Part shown: positions 7,521 to 15,624 of the stretch, piece by piece | How the letters are laid out: every line of letters starts with the position of its first letter | Position numbering within the stretch: the first letter of the stretch is position 1 | Origin: an uncultured Holophagaceae bacterium | GTDB lineage: Bacteria > Acidobacteriota > Holophagae > Holophagales > Holophagaceae | DNA: 54,728 bases | Reading direction: 5' to 3' | Assembly: GCA_903843705.1 (NCBI GenBank) | Contig: CAIMQW010000042.1 | Coordinates: 1-54,728, forward strand | Translations under genes and position numbers: made by a program | The notes under the pieces: generated by a model | What the model was told of the DNA's origin: nothing | The model's database searches: none | Seen by the model: only the letters and a program-made list of their open reading frames with translations

Positions 7521-9173
7521 TCAGCAGGCTAGGCTGAAGGAGACCGAGTTTCCGGCCTCGTTGAAGCGGAGGTCCGAGGTAAGCGCTTTCATCATGAGGA
7601 TGCCCCGCCCATGGGGAGCCAGGAGACCCGGCCCATCCAAATCGGCCAGGGCCGCCCAGTCGAAGCCAGGGCCATCGTCTGAGATGTCGACCTTTAGGTG
7701 ATGCAGGGAGGGGGCACCCCCGAGGGTGTAGTGGAGCGCCAGCCTGCAGCGGGCCAGACCGGCCACGTGCGCGCCTAGGGCGTTCTTCCGGTGGGCATCG
7801 TAGTCCTCAAAGCCACCTGCCTTCAGGGTCGACCGGAGGCCGAGCAGGCCATGATCCACAGCATTGTCGAGTCCTTCCGTGAGGACGATGCCCAGCTTCT
7901 GCAGGGTTGAGGTGGGAACCCCCTTGAAGCCCAGGAGCCCCAGAATGTTCGGCACCAGGTCCCGAACCGGGTGGACTCTGGGGTCTAGCTCGAACTGAAG
8001 CGCCAGGCCCTCCACGGTTTCGGTGAGCGGGCGAAGGGGATCCACCATCAGGTCCAGGGGCATGGGGGGGGGGATTTCCCACAGGGCCCACGAGAGATCG
8101 TCGTGTTGCTCCGCATTCTTCAGACTCACTCTGAGGGTGTTCCTCAGCCAGGCTTGATCATTGGCGACGGAATACCTCGTCCCCCGGCGCAAGAAGTGCT
8201 GGCGGAGAAGCGGCTCGTCGAACAGATCGAGCAGGCCGTCGCTGCACGCGAAGAGGCGGTCTCCGGGGGCCACGGTGGCGTCCTCAACCTCGATCTCAGC
8301 TTGTTCTTCCAGGATGCCGGCCGGGTAGTTCCTGGAGGTGAAGGTCCGGAGCTCCTGGGTGTTGCTCCTGAAGAGGAAGACATCAGGCATGCCGGCGTTC
8401 AGCACCGTCAGGAGGCCCATCTCGGGATCCAGCCGGAACATGATCAAGCAGGTGTAGCGGTCGGCGGGAAGCAGGCGGCAGAGCTTGGCGTTGATCTCCC
8501 GGTAGATGGATTCGAGCGGAATGTCGCGGGAGGCCATGGTCTGGAAGGTCTCCAGGACCGGCAGCGTGCTAACGCCAGCCACGAGACCATGCCCGGTCGC
8601 GTCGCACAACAGGCCGAAGTGATTCCCTCCGATGCCCCTCAGGTAGCAACAGGCGTCGCCGTTGATCCGGCGTGTCTGGAGGGTCTCCATGGCGAAGGCC
8701 GGCGGCATGAGCTTCAAGCCTGGGGCTGTTAGCCGCTCAAGCAGGTGCTTGACGATGGCGATCTCGCCCAGGGTGTCCTCCTGGTTGTTGACCAGGGTGA
8801 TGTGCATGGCCGACATCGCGGCGATGGCCTTCACGCGGGCGACCAGTTCCTCGGGCCGGATGGGCTTGTTGAGGAACTCCAGAGCCCCCGCCTGCAGGCT
8901 GTTGTGGAGCAGGTCGACGTCCTGCCCGCCGGTGAGCATGATGATGGGCACGAAGCGTTCGCCGCGCGCGACGGTCAATTCGCGGCAGAGCTGAAGGCCG
9001 TCCATGCGTGGCATCTGAAAATCAGTGATGACGATATCCGGTGCGGTCTGGAGAAAGCGCTCCAGGGCATCGGCGCCGTCGAGCGCAAGTTCGACGGCGT
9101 AGCCCTCCTTTTCCAGCACGCGCCGGATCAGGAGGCGGGTGGCCGCGTCATCTTCGGCGACAAGGATGCGCAT
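7521..9173 (-). CDS. Receiver - PP2C (RsbU/SpoIIE-type) phosphatase - HATPase (RsbW-type) fusion
   Basis: 550 residues. Residues 1-120 are a receiver: acid pair D8/D9, phosphoacceptor D51 in ITDFQMPRMDG, T81 and K103 (NKPIRPEE). Residues about 165-365 match the SpoIIE/PP2C phosphatase (GDACCYLRGIGG, DATGHGL, FACSDGLLDLFD). Residues about 400-550 are a GHKL ATPase of the anti-sigma kinase type (VLTEGLDNAVDHG, DISDDGPGFD, GRGILMM). It should therefore dephosphorylate and possibly also rephosphorylate a STAS antagonist under receiver control; the STAS protein is encoded 9 bases upstream. Fusion of both opposing activities resembles HsbR-type regulators of partner switching. Confidence 0.92.
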   Translation of the reverse strand: MRILVAEDDAATRLLIRRVLEKEGYAVELALDGADALERFLQTAPDIVITDFQMPRMDGLQLCRELTVARGERFVPIIMLTGGQDVDLLHNSLQAGALEFLNKPIRPEELVARVKAIAAMSAMHITLVNNQEDTLGEIAIVKHLLERLTAPGLKLMPPAFAMETLQTRRINGDACCYLRGIGGNHFGLLCDATGHGLVAGVSTLPVLETFQTMASRDIPLESIYREINAKLCRLLPADRYTCLIMFRLDPEMGLLTVLNAGMPDVFLFRSNTQELRTFTSRNYPAGILEEQAEIEVEDATVAPGDRLFACSDGLLDLFDEPLLRQHFLRRGTRYSVANDQAWLRNTLRVSLKNAEQHDDLSWALWEIPPPMPLDLMVDPLRPLTETVEGLALQFELDPRVHPVRDLVPNILGLLGFKGVPTSTLQKLGIVLTEGLDNAVDHGLLGLRSTLKAGGFEDYDAHRKNALGAHVAGLARCRLALHYTLGGAPSLHHLKVDISDDGPGFDWAALADLDGPGLLAPHGRGILMMKALTSDLRFNEAGNSVSFSLAC

Positions 9174-9182
9174 GAGTCGGGG

Positions 9183-9497
9183 TCAGGTGTTCGAGGTCTC
9201 GAATAGCTTGTCAAACTTGATCATCCTGAGGGTGGGCAGCAGGGTCGGGTTCGGGTTCCGCAGGGTTATCTTCTTGCCCTTGGCATTGGCCTTTTCCCGG
9301 AGGAGCAGGAGACTTCCGAGGGATGAGGAGTCCATGTAGGAGACCGCGGCAAGATCGATGCAGATGGTGGTGACCGAGGCATTCTCGACCAGCGGGTACG
9401 CGGCGTCCTTGAACGCGGTATGGGACTCGGAAGTGAACCTCCCGGAGGGGCTCAGGACCGCGACAGCGCCCTGGATCTTGACGGTGGGGGTGCTCAT
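9183..9497 (-). CDS. STAS-domain anti-sigma factor antagonist
   Basis: 104 residues. ATG 9497 is preceded by AAGGAG at suitable spacing; the longer frame to 9623 overlaps the chemoreceptor end and is rejected. The STAS fold is indicated by VAVLSPSGRFTSES, the central ICIDLAAVSYMDSSSLG loop and the C-terminal helix. S57/S58 in MDSSS align with the phosphorylated serine of SpoIIAA/RsbV. It is likely the substrate of the receiver-PP2C-HATPase protein encoded just downstream. The output target (sigma factor or diguanylate cyclase) is not in the window. Confidence 0.9.
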   Translation of the reverse strand: MSTPTVKIQGAVAVLSPSGRFTSESHTAFKDAAYPLVENASVTTICIDLAAVSYMDSSSLGSLLLLREKANAKGKKITLRNPNPTLLPTLRMIKFDKLFETSNT

Positions 9498-9549
9498 GAT
9501 GGCTCCTTCGTGAGTTGGTCTCAGCCGCTGGGGAGGCCTGGGCTGGTTG

Positions 9550-11133
9550 TTAGACGGTGAATCGACTGACGGTCTCCGCGAGCCCGTCCGCAACTTTGGA
9601 CAGCTCATGGGCGGTCTCTGCAACCTGCTCTGCGCTGGCGCTCAGTTCGATGGCGGCGGAGGCGTTCCGCTCAGCCTGGCTCTCCCCTTCCAGGACCTGG
9701 GCCCGGATCTGCTCGATCGCGGTCCCCTCTTCTTCCGTGGAGATCCGGATGGAAAGCACGGTCCCCGTGAGCTCGAGGATGCCCGAGAGGATGACCTGCA
9801 GCTTTTCCAGGGTGAGTCGGGAGGTTTCCTGGCCCCGTCCCACCGCCTCGTGGGTCTCCTCGATCATCGCGGAGATCTCCCGTGCCGCTGCACCCGAGCG
9901 CTCGGCCAGCTTCCGGACCTCTTCGGCCACGACCGCGAAGCCCTTGCCCTGGGCTCCCGCCTTGGCTGCTTCGATGGCCGCGTTCAGGGAGAGGAGGTTG
10001 GTCTGTCGGGCGATATCCTGAATGAGCTGGACGGCTTTTACGATGCGGTCCGAGACCGTCTTGATCTCTTCCATGGCCTGGAAGCTCTCTTCCGCCGCTG
10101 CCCGGCCAGATTCGGTGGCCTCGACGGCGCCTTCTACCTGGAGGGCGGCCTGCCCGATTTGGCCCCCGGTCTGATCCAGGGATTCCCGCACCTGTTCGAT
10201 GCTGCCGACATTGCGTTCCAGGGCTGCCTTGAGCACCTGGGCGCCATTCGCGACTTCCTCTGAGGCCCTCCGCTGCTCCTGACTGGTGACGCTGAGTTGG
10301 GTGGCCCCCGATGCCGTCGATTCGGAAGCGTGCAGGATCCCCTTGAAGTCCTTCTGGAGCCTCTCGACCAGTCCGTTGAGGTTGCCCGACATGTCCGCCA
10401 GTTCGTCCCGACCCAGCACCCTGAAGCGATGGGTAAGCCGGCCATCGGCGATGGTCCCGATGCCGTCGTGGACCTCCTTGACCGAGGCATTGATCCTGCC
10501 TGCCACGATCCGGAAGACCGGGAAGGCCAGCGCCAGGACGATCATCAGCCCGGTGCCGAGCGCGATAGCCATCTTCCAGCCCTCGGCTGCGACCTCGTCC
10601 AGGTACACCCCGCTGCCGACAACCCAGCCCCAGGGAGTGAAAAGCTTTACATAAGAGATCTTGGGCACCACCTTACCGGTCTGCGGTTTCAGGAAGTCGT
10701 ACGCTACGAAGCCTTCCCCGGACTGTCTGGCGACCTTCGCGATCTCCACCATGTAGGCCTTACCGGAGGCATCCTTCAGGTCCACTACGGACTGCCCTTC
10801 GAGCTCAGGCCTCGTGGGATGCATGAGCATTCGCGGCTCGAGGTCGTTGATAAAGAAGTAGTTTCCGCCCTCGAAGCGGAGGCCCCGGAGAGCGCCCTGT
10901 GCCAGGGCTTGGCTCTCGGCCCGGTTCGCCTTTCCCGACGACTCCATGGCCGCGAAGTGTTCGATGATGCCGTAGGCGACCTCCACCACCGCCTTGTTCT
11001 CAGCCTGCCTGCGCTCAAAGAGCTTCGACTTGAAGGTGGGCAGCACGTAGAAGGCTTCCTGGAGGGCGAATAACCCACAGACCATGAAGACAAGTGCCCG
11101 AACTTTGTTGCCCAAGGTCCAATTCACGCCCAC
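9550..11133 (-). CDS. Methyl-accepting chemotaxis protein with single Cache-type sensor
   Basis: 527 residues with GTG start at 11133, preceded by GAGGGGG. TM1 spans about residues 11-31. A periplasmic sCache_2-like domain follows ([43 protein letters not shown]), then TM2 at about 195-215, HAMP, and a cytoplasmic signalling domain with the conserved tip [20 protein letters not shown]. No C-terminal pentapeptide for CheR/CheB tethering is seen. It is first in an operon with the STAS and PP2C-HATPase genes, so it may feed the partner switch rather than, or as well as, a flagellar array. Confidence 0.93.
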   Translation of the reverse strand: MGVNWTLGNKVRALVFMVCGLFALQEAFYVLPTFKSKLFERRQAENKAVVEVAYGIIEHFAAMESSGKANRAESQALAQGALRGLRFEGGNYFFINDLEPRMLMHPTRPELEGQSVVDLKDASGKAYMVEIAKVARQSGEGFVAYDFLKPQTGKVVPKISYVKLFTPWGWVVGSGVYLDEVAAEGWKMAIALGTGLMIVLALAFPVFRIVAGRINASVKEVHDGIGTIADGRLTHRFRVLGRDELADMSGNLNGLVERLQKDFKGILHASESTASGATQLSVTSQEQRRASEEVANGAQVLKAALERNVGSIEQVRESLDQTGGQIGQAALQVEGAVEATESGRAAAEESFQAMEEIKTVSDRIVKAVQLIQDIARQTNLLSLNAAIEAAKAGAQGKGFAVVAEEVRKLAERSGAAAREISAMIEETHEAVGRGQETSRLTLEKLQVILSGILELTGTVLSIRISTEEEGTAIEQIRAQVLEGESQAERNASAAIELSASAEQVAETAHELSKVADGLAETVSRFTV

Positions 11134-11280
11134 GCCACCCCCTCAATGGACCATCGGGTGAATTTCTTGCTGAGGTTAGGAATTGCCTATTTGGAATCAC
11201 GCCCAGTCCGCCTCGAAGGCAAGTCGGGTTGGCAGAAGTTTGGGCCGTGGCCTTCTGCCGACACCTTGCGGTGCCATCGC

Positions 11281-11320
11281 CTAGAAAAGGACACGAACGG
11301 CCACCGGGAGGGTGGCCGTG
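11281..11320 (-). terminator. Rho-independent terminator-like hairpin after tRNA-Thr
   Basis: CGGCCACC (11298-11305) pairs perfectly with GGTGGCCG (11311-11318) around a 5-base loop. Read on the minus strand it lies just downstream of the tRNA and is followed by a moderately T-rich run (CCTTTTC). It would separate the accBC/tRNA transcripts from the chemoreceptor operon. Confidence 0.6.
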
Positions 11321-11334
11321 GCTGGATTACAGAT

Positions 11335-11410
11335 TGGAGCCGCCTACCCGAATCGAACGGGTGACCACCAGATTACAAAGCTGGAGCTCTACCAACTGAG
11401 CTAAGGCGGC
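11335..11410 (-). tRNA. tRNA-Thr (anticodon UGU)
   Basis: A 76-base cloverleaf with encoded CCA. Acceptor GCCGCCT pairs with AGGCGGC; the D arm is GCTC/GAGC; the T arm is ACCCG/CGGGT around TTCGATT. The anticodon loop TTTGTAA carries TGT at positions 34-36. The anticodon stem has four Watson-Crick pairs (CCAG/CTGG) and a C31-U39 mismatch next to the loop. It lies 43 bases after the accC stop, same direction. Confidence 0.95.
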
Positions 11411-11419
11411 GCTGGGGCC

Positions 11420-11448
11420 ATTCTAGCGGAATCCGGGACCTTCCTGAG
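11420..11448 (-). promoter_or_regulatory. Possible promoter for tRNA-Thr
   Basis: On the minus strand TAGAAT (11425-11420) is a good -10 match about 10 bases before the tRNA 5' end. The -35 region at 17-base spacing (CTCAGG) is poor. Read-through from accC is an alternative. Confidence 0.3.
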
Positions 11449-11453
11449 CGTCC

Positions 11454-12884
11454 CTAGCGGGGGTCCCCAGAGGGGTTCCGCTTCAGCTCTTCCAGGAAGG
11501 TGTCCATCCACTTGGTGGAGAAGGTGCCGGCGATGAACTCGGGGTTGTCCATGATCCGCCGGTGCAGGGGCGCCGTGGTCTTGATGCCCTCAATCACCAG
11601 GGTGTCCAGGGCGCGGCGCATGCGGGCGATGGCTTCGGTGCGGTTGGCGCCGTAGGCGATGAGCTTGGCCACCATGGAGTCGTAGTGGGGCGGGATGATC
11701 GCATCCTGGTGCATGGCGGTGTCCACGCGGATGCCGGGGCCCCCGGGGAAGTGAAGGGCGGTGATGCGGCCGGGGCTGGGGGTGAACTTGAAGGGATCCT
11801 CGGCATTGATGCGGCACTCGATGGCGTGGCCCTTCTGGATCACATCCTCCTGGCGGAAGCTAAGCTTCTGGCCAGCGGCGATGCGCAGCTGTTCCTTGAC
11901 GATGTCGATGCCCGTGACGAGTTCCGTGACAGGGTGTTCCACCTGGACGCGGGTGTTCATCTCCATGAAGAAGAAGTCGCCCCGCTTGTCCAACAGGAAC
12001 TCGATGGTGCCGGCGTTGTAGTAGCCCACAGCCTTGGCGGCCTTGATGGCGGTGTCGCAGATCTTCTGACGCATGGCCGGAGCCAGGACGGCGCTAGGGC
12101 TCTCCTCGATGAGCTTCTGGTGGCGCCGCTGGATGGAGCACTCGCGCTCACCCAAGTGCACCACGTTGCCAAACATGTCGCCCATGATCTGGACTTCGAT
12201 GTGGCGCGGCTCCAGGAGGTACTTCTCCATGTAGACGGTGTCGTCGCCGAAGGCGCCCTTGGCCTCGCTGCGGGCGTTGTTGTAGAGGTCCGGCAGCTCC
12301 TCGGGGTTGTTGACGATGCGCATGCCGCGCCCGCCACCGCCCGCACTGGCCTTTACGATCACGGGGTAGCCGATCTGCTCGGCCACCACCAGGGCCTCCT
12401 CCACCGTCTCGACGAGGCCGTCGCTGCCGGGCATGAGCGGCACGCCGGCTTCCTGCATGGTGGCCTTGGCCTGGGCCTTGTTGCCCATCTTGCGGATGAT
12501 CTCGGGGCTGGGGCCGATGAAGGTGATGCCGCAGGCCTGGCAGACTTCCACAAAGTGGGCGTTCTCACTCAGGAAACCGTAGCCCGGATGGATGGCCTCG
12601 GCGCCGGTGACTTCGGCGGCGGCGATGACCTGGGGGATGTTCAGGTAGGACTTGGAGGAGGGCGGGGGGCCGATGCAGACTTCCTCGTCCGCGAAGCGCA
12701 CATGGAGGGCGTTGCGGTCCGCCTCGGAGTAGACCGCCACGGTCTGGATACCCAGCTCCTTGCAGGCCAGGATGACCCGCAGGGCGATCTCGCCGCGATT
12801 GGCGATGAGCACCTTCTTGAAGGGGGGCGCATCGATGGGGGTCGCGATGGCGGCCGATGGCTTGCGCTTGATGGCAGAGCCCAT
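11454..12884 (-). CDS. accC: Biotin carboxylase subunit of acetyl-CoA carboxylase
   Basis: 476 residues; carboxylates biotin on AccB using ATP and bicarbonate, the first half reaction of malonyl-CoA synthesis. Seen are the N-terminal [15 protein letters not shown], the ATP-grasp glycine loop [11 protein letters not shown], the [14 protein letters not shown] active-site stretch and the ECRINAEDP motif. Compared with typical AccC (about 450 residues) it has a short Ala/Pro-rich N-terminal extension from ATG 12884, so initiation slightly downstream is possible. It follows accB by two bases. Confidence 0.95.
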   Translation of the reverse strand: MGSAIKRKPSAAIATPIDAPPFKKVLIANRGEIALRVILACKELGIQTVAVYSEADRNALHVRFADEEVCIGPPPSSKSYLNIPQVIAAAEVTGAEAIHPGYGFLSENAHFVEVCQACGITFIGPSPEIIRKMGNKAQAKATMQEAGVPLMPGSDGLVETVEEALVVAEQIGYPVIVKASAGGGGRGMRIVNNPEELPDLYNNARSEAKGAFGDDTVYMEKYLLEPRHIEVQIMGDMFGNVVHLGERECSIQRRHQKLIEESPSAVLAPAMRQKICDTAIKAAKAVGYYNAGTIEFLLDKRGDFFFMEMNTRVQVEHPVTELVTGIDIVKEQLRIAAGQKLSFRQEDVIQKGHAIECRINAEDPFKFTPSPGRITALHFPGGPGIRVDTAMHQDAIIPPHYDSMVAKLIAYGANRTEAIARMRRALDTLVIEGIKTTAPLHRRIMDNPEFIAGTFSTKWMDTFLEELKRNPSGDPR

Positions 12885-12886
12885 GG

Positions 12887-13453
12887 CTAGCCGATTCTCA
12901 CGGCGAAGAGCCGTTCGCCGTACTCGACGGGGGTGCCGTTCTCCACCAGCACCTTGATTACCTCACCAGCCACGTCGCTCTCAATCTCGTTCATGAGCTT
13001 CATGGCTTCGATGATGCAGAGGGTCTGGCCGGGTTTGACGTAGTCTCCGGGGGAGGTGTAGGGCGTGGCCGTGGGTGTGGAGGCCCGGTAGAACGTCCCG
13101 ACGATGGGGCTCGTGACGTAGTGAATGTTAGGGTCTTCGGCGGGCTGAGTTGCAGGAGCGGCCATCGGCACGGGCAGGGCTTGCATCATGGGCGCCACAG
13201 GGGCCGCCATCATCATGGGCGCTGCCACGGCAGCCTGCATCACGGGTGCGGGGCCGTCCTTGCGGATGCGGAAGCGCATGTCTCCCGCCTCGAACTCAAA
13301 CTCCTGGAAGGGTTCGCGGCCCACCAGGGCGATCAGGGCCTTGATCTCCTCGAGGCCCAAGGGGCTCGAAGGGATTTTGGCGGAGAGCGCAGCTGGCCGA
13401 GATGCGGCTGGAGCCTGTTTCGCGGCAGGGGACTTCTTGCGGGGGGTGCTCAT
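12887..13453 (-). CDS. accB: Biotin carboxyl carrier protein of acetyl-CoA carboxylase
   Basis: 188 residues. An N-terminal helix-rich part ([14 protein letters not shown]) is followed by a Met/Ala/Pro-rich flexible linker (about residues 68-105) and a C-terminal biotinyl domain with EAMKLMNEI; Lys152 is the biotin site. It carries carboxybiotin between AccC and AccAD. It sits directly before accC and 69 bases after nusB in the same direction. Confidence 0.96.
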   Translation of the reverse strand: MSTPRKKSPAAKQAPAASRPAALSAKIPSSPLGLEEIKALIALVGREPFQEFEFEAGDMRFRIRKDGPAPVMQAAVAAPMMMAAPVAPMMQALPVPMAAPATQPAEDPNIHYVTSPIVGTFYRASTPTATPYTSPGDYVKPGQTLCIIEAMKLMNEIESDVAGEVIKVLVENGTPVEYGERLFAVRIG

Positions 13454-13522
13454 CGAGACTCCAACGATCAGGTCAGTCGGGGGAAGGGATCGAGCATAGC
13501 AAAGCGAAGGGGGCTGGTCAGG

Positions 13523-13990
13523 TCAGGAATCTTCGGCAGATTCTGCCGAAGGTGCCTTCTTTTTGATTCGAGGGCCGGTTTCTTCCGGACGAAACTCTTT
13601 TCTTGCCGCATCAAGAATGCCATTCAGGAATTGGGTACCTTCTTGATCGCTGAACTCTTTCACGATTTCAAGGGCCTCATTGATGACGATGGGGAAGGGC
13701 ACCTCCCGCACGAACATCAGTTCATAGAGGCCAAGCCGGAGGAGGTTCCGGTCCACGGCGGCCATGCGGTGGATCTTCCAGTGCTCCGCGTACTTGGCCA
13801 AGGCGCCGTCGATCTCTTCCAGGTGCCCGTGCACACCATCCACCAAACGGCGGGCGTAGTAGAACGCGTCCCGGTTCAGGTCCTGGATGGTGTAGAAGCC
13901 GGCAAAGACCTGGTCCGGCTGGTAGCCGGTGAGGTCCATGGCGTAGAGCATCTGCAGGGCGTACTCCCGCCCCCGGCGGCGAACACCCAT
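13523..13990 (-). CDS. nusB: Transcription antitermination factor NusB
   Basis: 155 residues, all-helical NusB fold: RRRGREYALQMLYAMD at the N-terminus and PFPIVINEALEIVKEFSDQEGTQFLNGILD near the C-terminus are typical. With NusE/S10 it binds boxA RNA in antitermination of rRNA operons. It starts immediately after the ribH stop, the common ribH-nusB arrangement. The C-terminal tail is a Lys- then Ser/Glu-rich extension whose DNA forms a strong hairpin (13531-13551). Confidence 0.95.
   Translation of the reverse strand: MGVRRRGREYALQMLYAMDLTGYQPDQVFAGFYTIQDLNRDAFYYARRLVDGVHGHLEEIDGALAKYAEHWKIHRMAAVDRNLLRLGLYELMFVREVPFPIVINEALEIVKEFSDQEGTQFLNGILDAARKEFRPEETGPRIKKKAPSAESAEDS
13531..13551 (-). 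other. Strong hairpin in the 3' end of nusB
   Basis: CTTCGGCAG and CTGCCGAAG form a perfect 9-bp stem with a 3-base loop inside the last codons of nusB. No U-run follows on the minus strand, so it is not a standard terminator; it could modulate read-through into accBC or protect the nusB message end. Confidence 0.4.
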
Positions 13991-14476
13991 CTATTTGCGC
14001 TCTTTCTTGGCACCGAGGGTGCGGGTCAGATCCACCATCTCAAGGACGCTCATGGCGGCCTCCCAGCCCTTGTTGCCCATCTTGGCGCCGGCGCGGTCGA
14101 TGGCCTGCTCCACACTGTCCGTGGTCAGGACGCCGAAGCTCATGGGCAGCCCCGTATCCAGGGCCACCTGGGCGACTCCCTTGGTGACTTCCGCCGCAAT
14201 CATGTCGAAGTGGGGCGTGCCGCCCCGGATCACCGTGCCGAGCACGATGACACCCGCATAGCGGCCGCTCTGAGCCGCCAGCTTGGCCACCTGGGGCAGC
14301 TCGAAGCTTCCCGGAACCCGGATGAGGTCCAGCTGGTCCTCCTTGCCACCGTGGCGGAGGATGCAGTCCTGCGCGCCCTGGATCAGTCGCTCGACGATGA
14401 AGTCGTTCCAGCGCGAGGCGACCAAGGCGAAGCGATCGCCTTCATGGACGCGGATGTGGCCCTCAAAGATCCCCAT
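13991..14476 (-). CDS. ribH: 6,7-dimethyl-8-ribityllumazine synthase
   Basis: 161 residues; condenses 5-amino-6-ribitylaminouracil with 3,4-dihydroxybutanone phosphate in riboflavin synthesis. Motifs: [40 protein letters not shown] (with the catalytic His region) and [14 protein letters not shown] 14476 follows an AGGGGGG ribosome site; the longer frame to 14518 lacks one. No FMN riboswitch could be recognised upstream. Confidence 0.96.
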   Translation of the reverse strand: MGIFEGHIRVHEGDRFALVASRWNDFIVERLIQGAQDCILRHGGKEDQLDLIRVPGSFELPQVAKLAAQSGRYAGVIVLGTVIRGGTPHFDMIAAEVTKGVAQVALDTGLPMSFGVLTTDSVEQAIDRAGAKMGNKGWEAAMSVLEMVDLTRTLGAKKERK

Positions 14477-14836
14477 GGGAACCCCCCTAAAGGTGGTCGA
14501 AGAGGAAAAGTCTAGCATGAACTCAAGTTATGCAAATCGAAAAGCGACCTCCCTGGGGTGGGTCTCCTGGCCTTAGGAGAGGTGGATTCCGAGGTGCTCG
14601 AATCGTGCTCCCAGGCGGATTTTCGGCCTTCACGGGTGATGTCGAGAATTTTCCCCGAGGGCTCTCAAGCGAACCCTGAAACCAGCTTGATCCAGGACAG
14701 GCCTCGATTTGCGACAGCAGGGGCTGGTTCGGAGTCCGGCGGGTGGTCCCCTCGAACTGCTTGACAGCCCCTGGGGCCGCGCGAAGTTAAAAGCTCGGAA
14801 GTGGGATCAATAACAGCAGGTTTCAAGAGGGGTCGC
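14477..14836. other. Divergent intergenic region between ribH and the DUF5131-like gene
   Basis: This 360-base stretch should hold promoters for both divergent genes. A perfect TTGACA lies at 14761 facing right, listed separately. No conserved RNA, repeat or convincing gene was found; the frame at 14558-14764 has no ribosome site and low protein quality. Confidence 0.5.
14761..14789 (+). promoter_or_regulatory. Possible sigma-70 promoter for the DUF5131-like gene
   Basis: TTGACA at 14761-14766 is a perfect -35. At 17-base spacing the -10 is AAGTTA, a weak match within AAGTTAAAA. It is about 50 bases before the ATG at 14837. Confidence 0.35.
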
Positions 14837-15624
14837 ATGGCTCAAGTTATCTCCGCATTTCGTGACGGCTACTCCGTGGATTTCTGGAGGGCCCGGAACG
14901 AGGTCTCCAGGGTCTGCGCCATCTGCTATGCGGAAGCCAGGACCGGGAAGTCCCGAAACACGAAAGCCCCTGCTTCCACCGAGGCCAACGGTGGCTTCCC
15001 TACTGGCGGGGAGGATGCCTCCCTGCCAAAACACGGCATCACCCTGGAGTCCGCCCGTGAAGCGGCCTGTCGCTGCTACCAGGCGGCGCGGGCGGAAGGG
15101 CGAAACCTGAAGATCTTCACCAACTCGATGGGGATTTCTGGATCGATGACAGGGCCTTGGATCAGGCCCGGCGGGTGGCGCTGGAGACCATGCACCAGAC
15201 TCCCAATCTCATCTGGATGCTGCTCACCCGCCAGCCCCAGGTCATCCCCTCCCTTCTGCAGGCCACGCTCGACATGGTCCGGTCCGAACCGAATGCCGCG
15301 CAGCAGGCTCCTTTTGTTGCCTGGCAGGAGCGCTGGCTGGAAGGCGAGGCGCCCCCGAATGTCTGGATGGGAACCACCCTCGAGGACCGGGCCGGGGCGG
15401 AGCAGCGGATCTTGTCCCTGCTCAAGGTGCCCGTCACGGTGCGCTTCCTCGCCTGCGACCTCAGCTGCCCAAGAGCCCTGTTCGGAGTGCCCCTCAGCGG
15501 GACCGGCTCCAGCCAGGGTCAGACCTTCTATCCCTGGCTGGCGGATGGACCTACGGCCGAGGCCTTCCTGAAGGACATCCTGAACTACCTGAGGGTGAGC
15601 CGATTGGCGGAGTCAGCTTCCTAG
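14837..15624 (+). pseudogene. DUF5131 (phage Gp37/Gp68-like) protein, frameshifted
   Basis: ATG 14837 follows AGAGGGG. The first frame gives VCAICYAEA (the family's C-x2-C-Y motif) and LKIFTNSM, then shifts. The continuation in the next frame reads DFWIDDRALDQARRVALETM, LIWMLLTRQP, NVWMGTTLED and VRFLACDLS, matching the family's TNSMxDxF, LTKRPxR, WLGxSVE and RFLSCEP blocks. Adding one G to the GGGG run at 15130-15133 restores a single frame of about 263 codons reading through M-G-D-F-W. Function is unknown; the fold is related to radical-SAM-like TIM barrels. The stop overlaps the convergent acnB stop. It may be a true frameshift or a sequencing error in a homopolymer. Confidence 0.75.

Noticed and set aside
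14558..14764. 68-codon frame upstream of the DUF5131-like gene
   Set aside because: No ribosome-binding site, weak composition, and it covers the likely promoter region.
14477..14836. FMN riboswitch upstream of ribH
   Set aside because: None of the conserved junction sequences of the RFN element were found on either strand.
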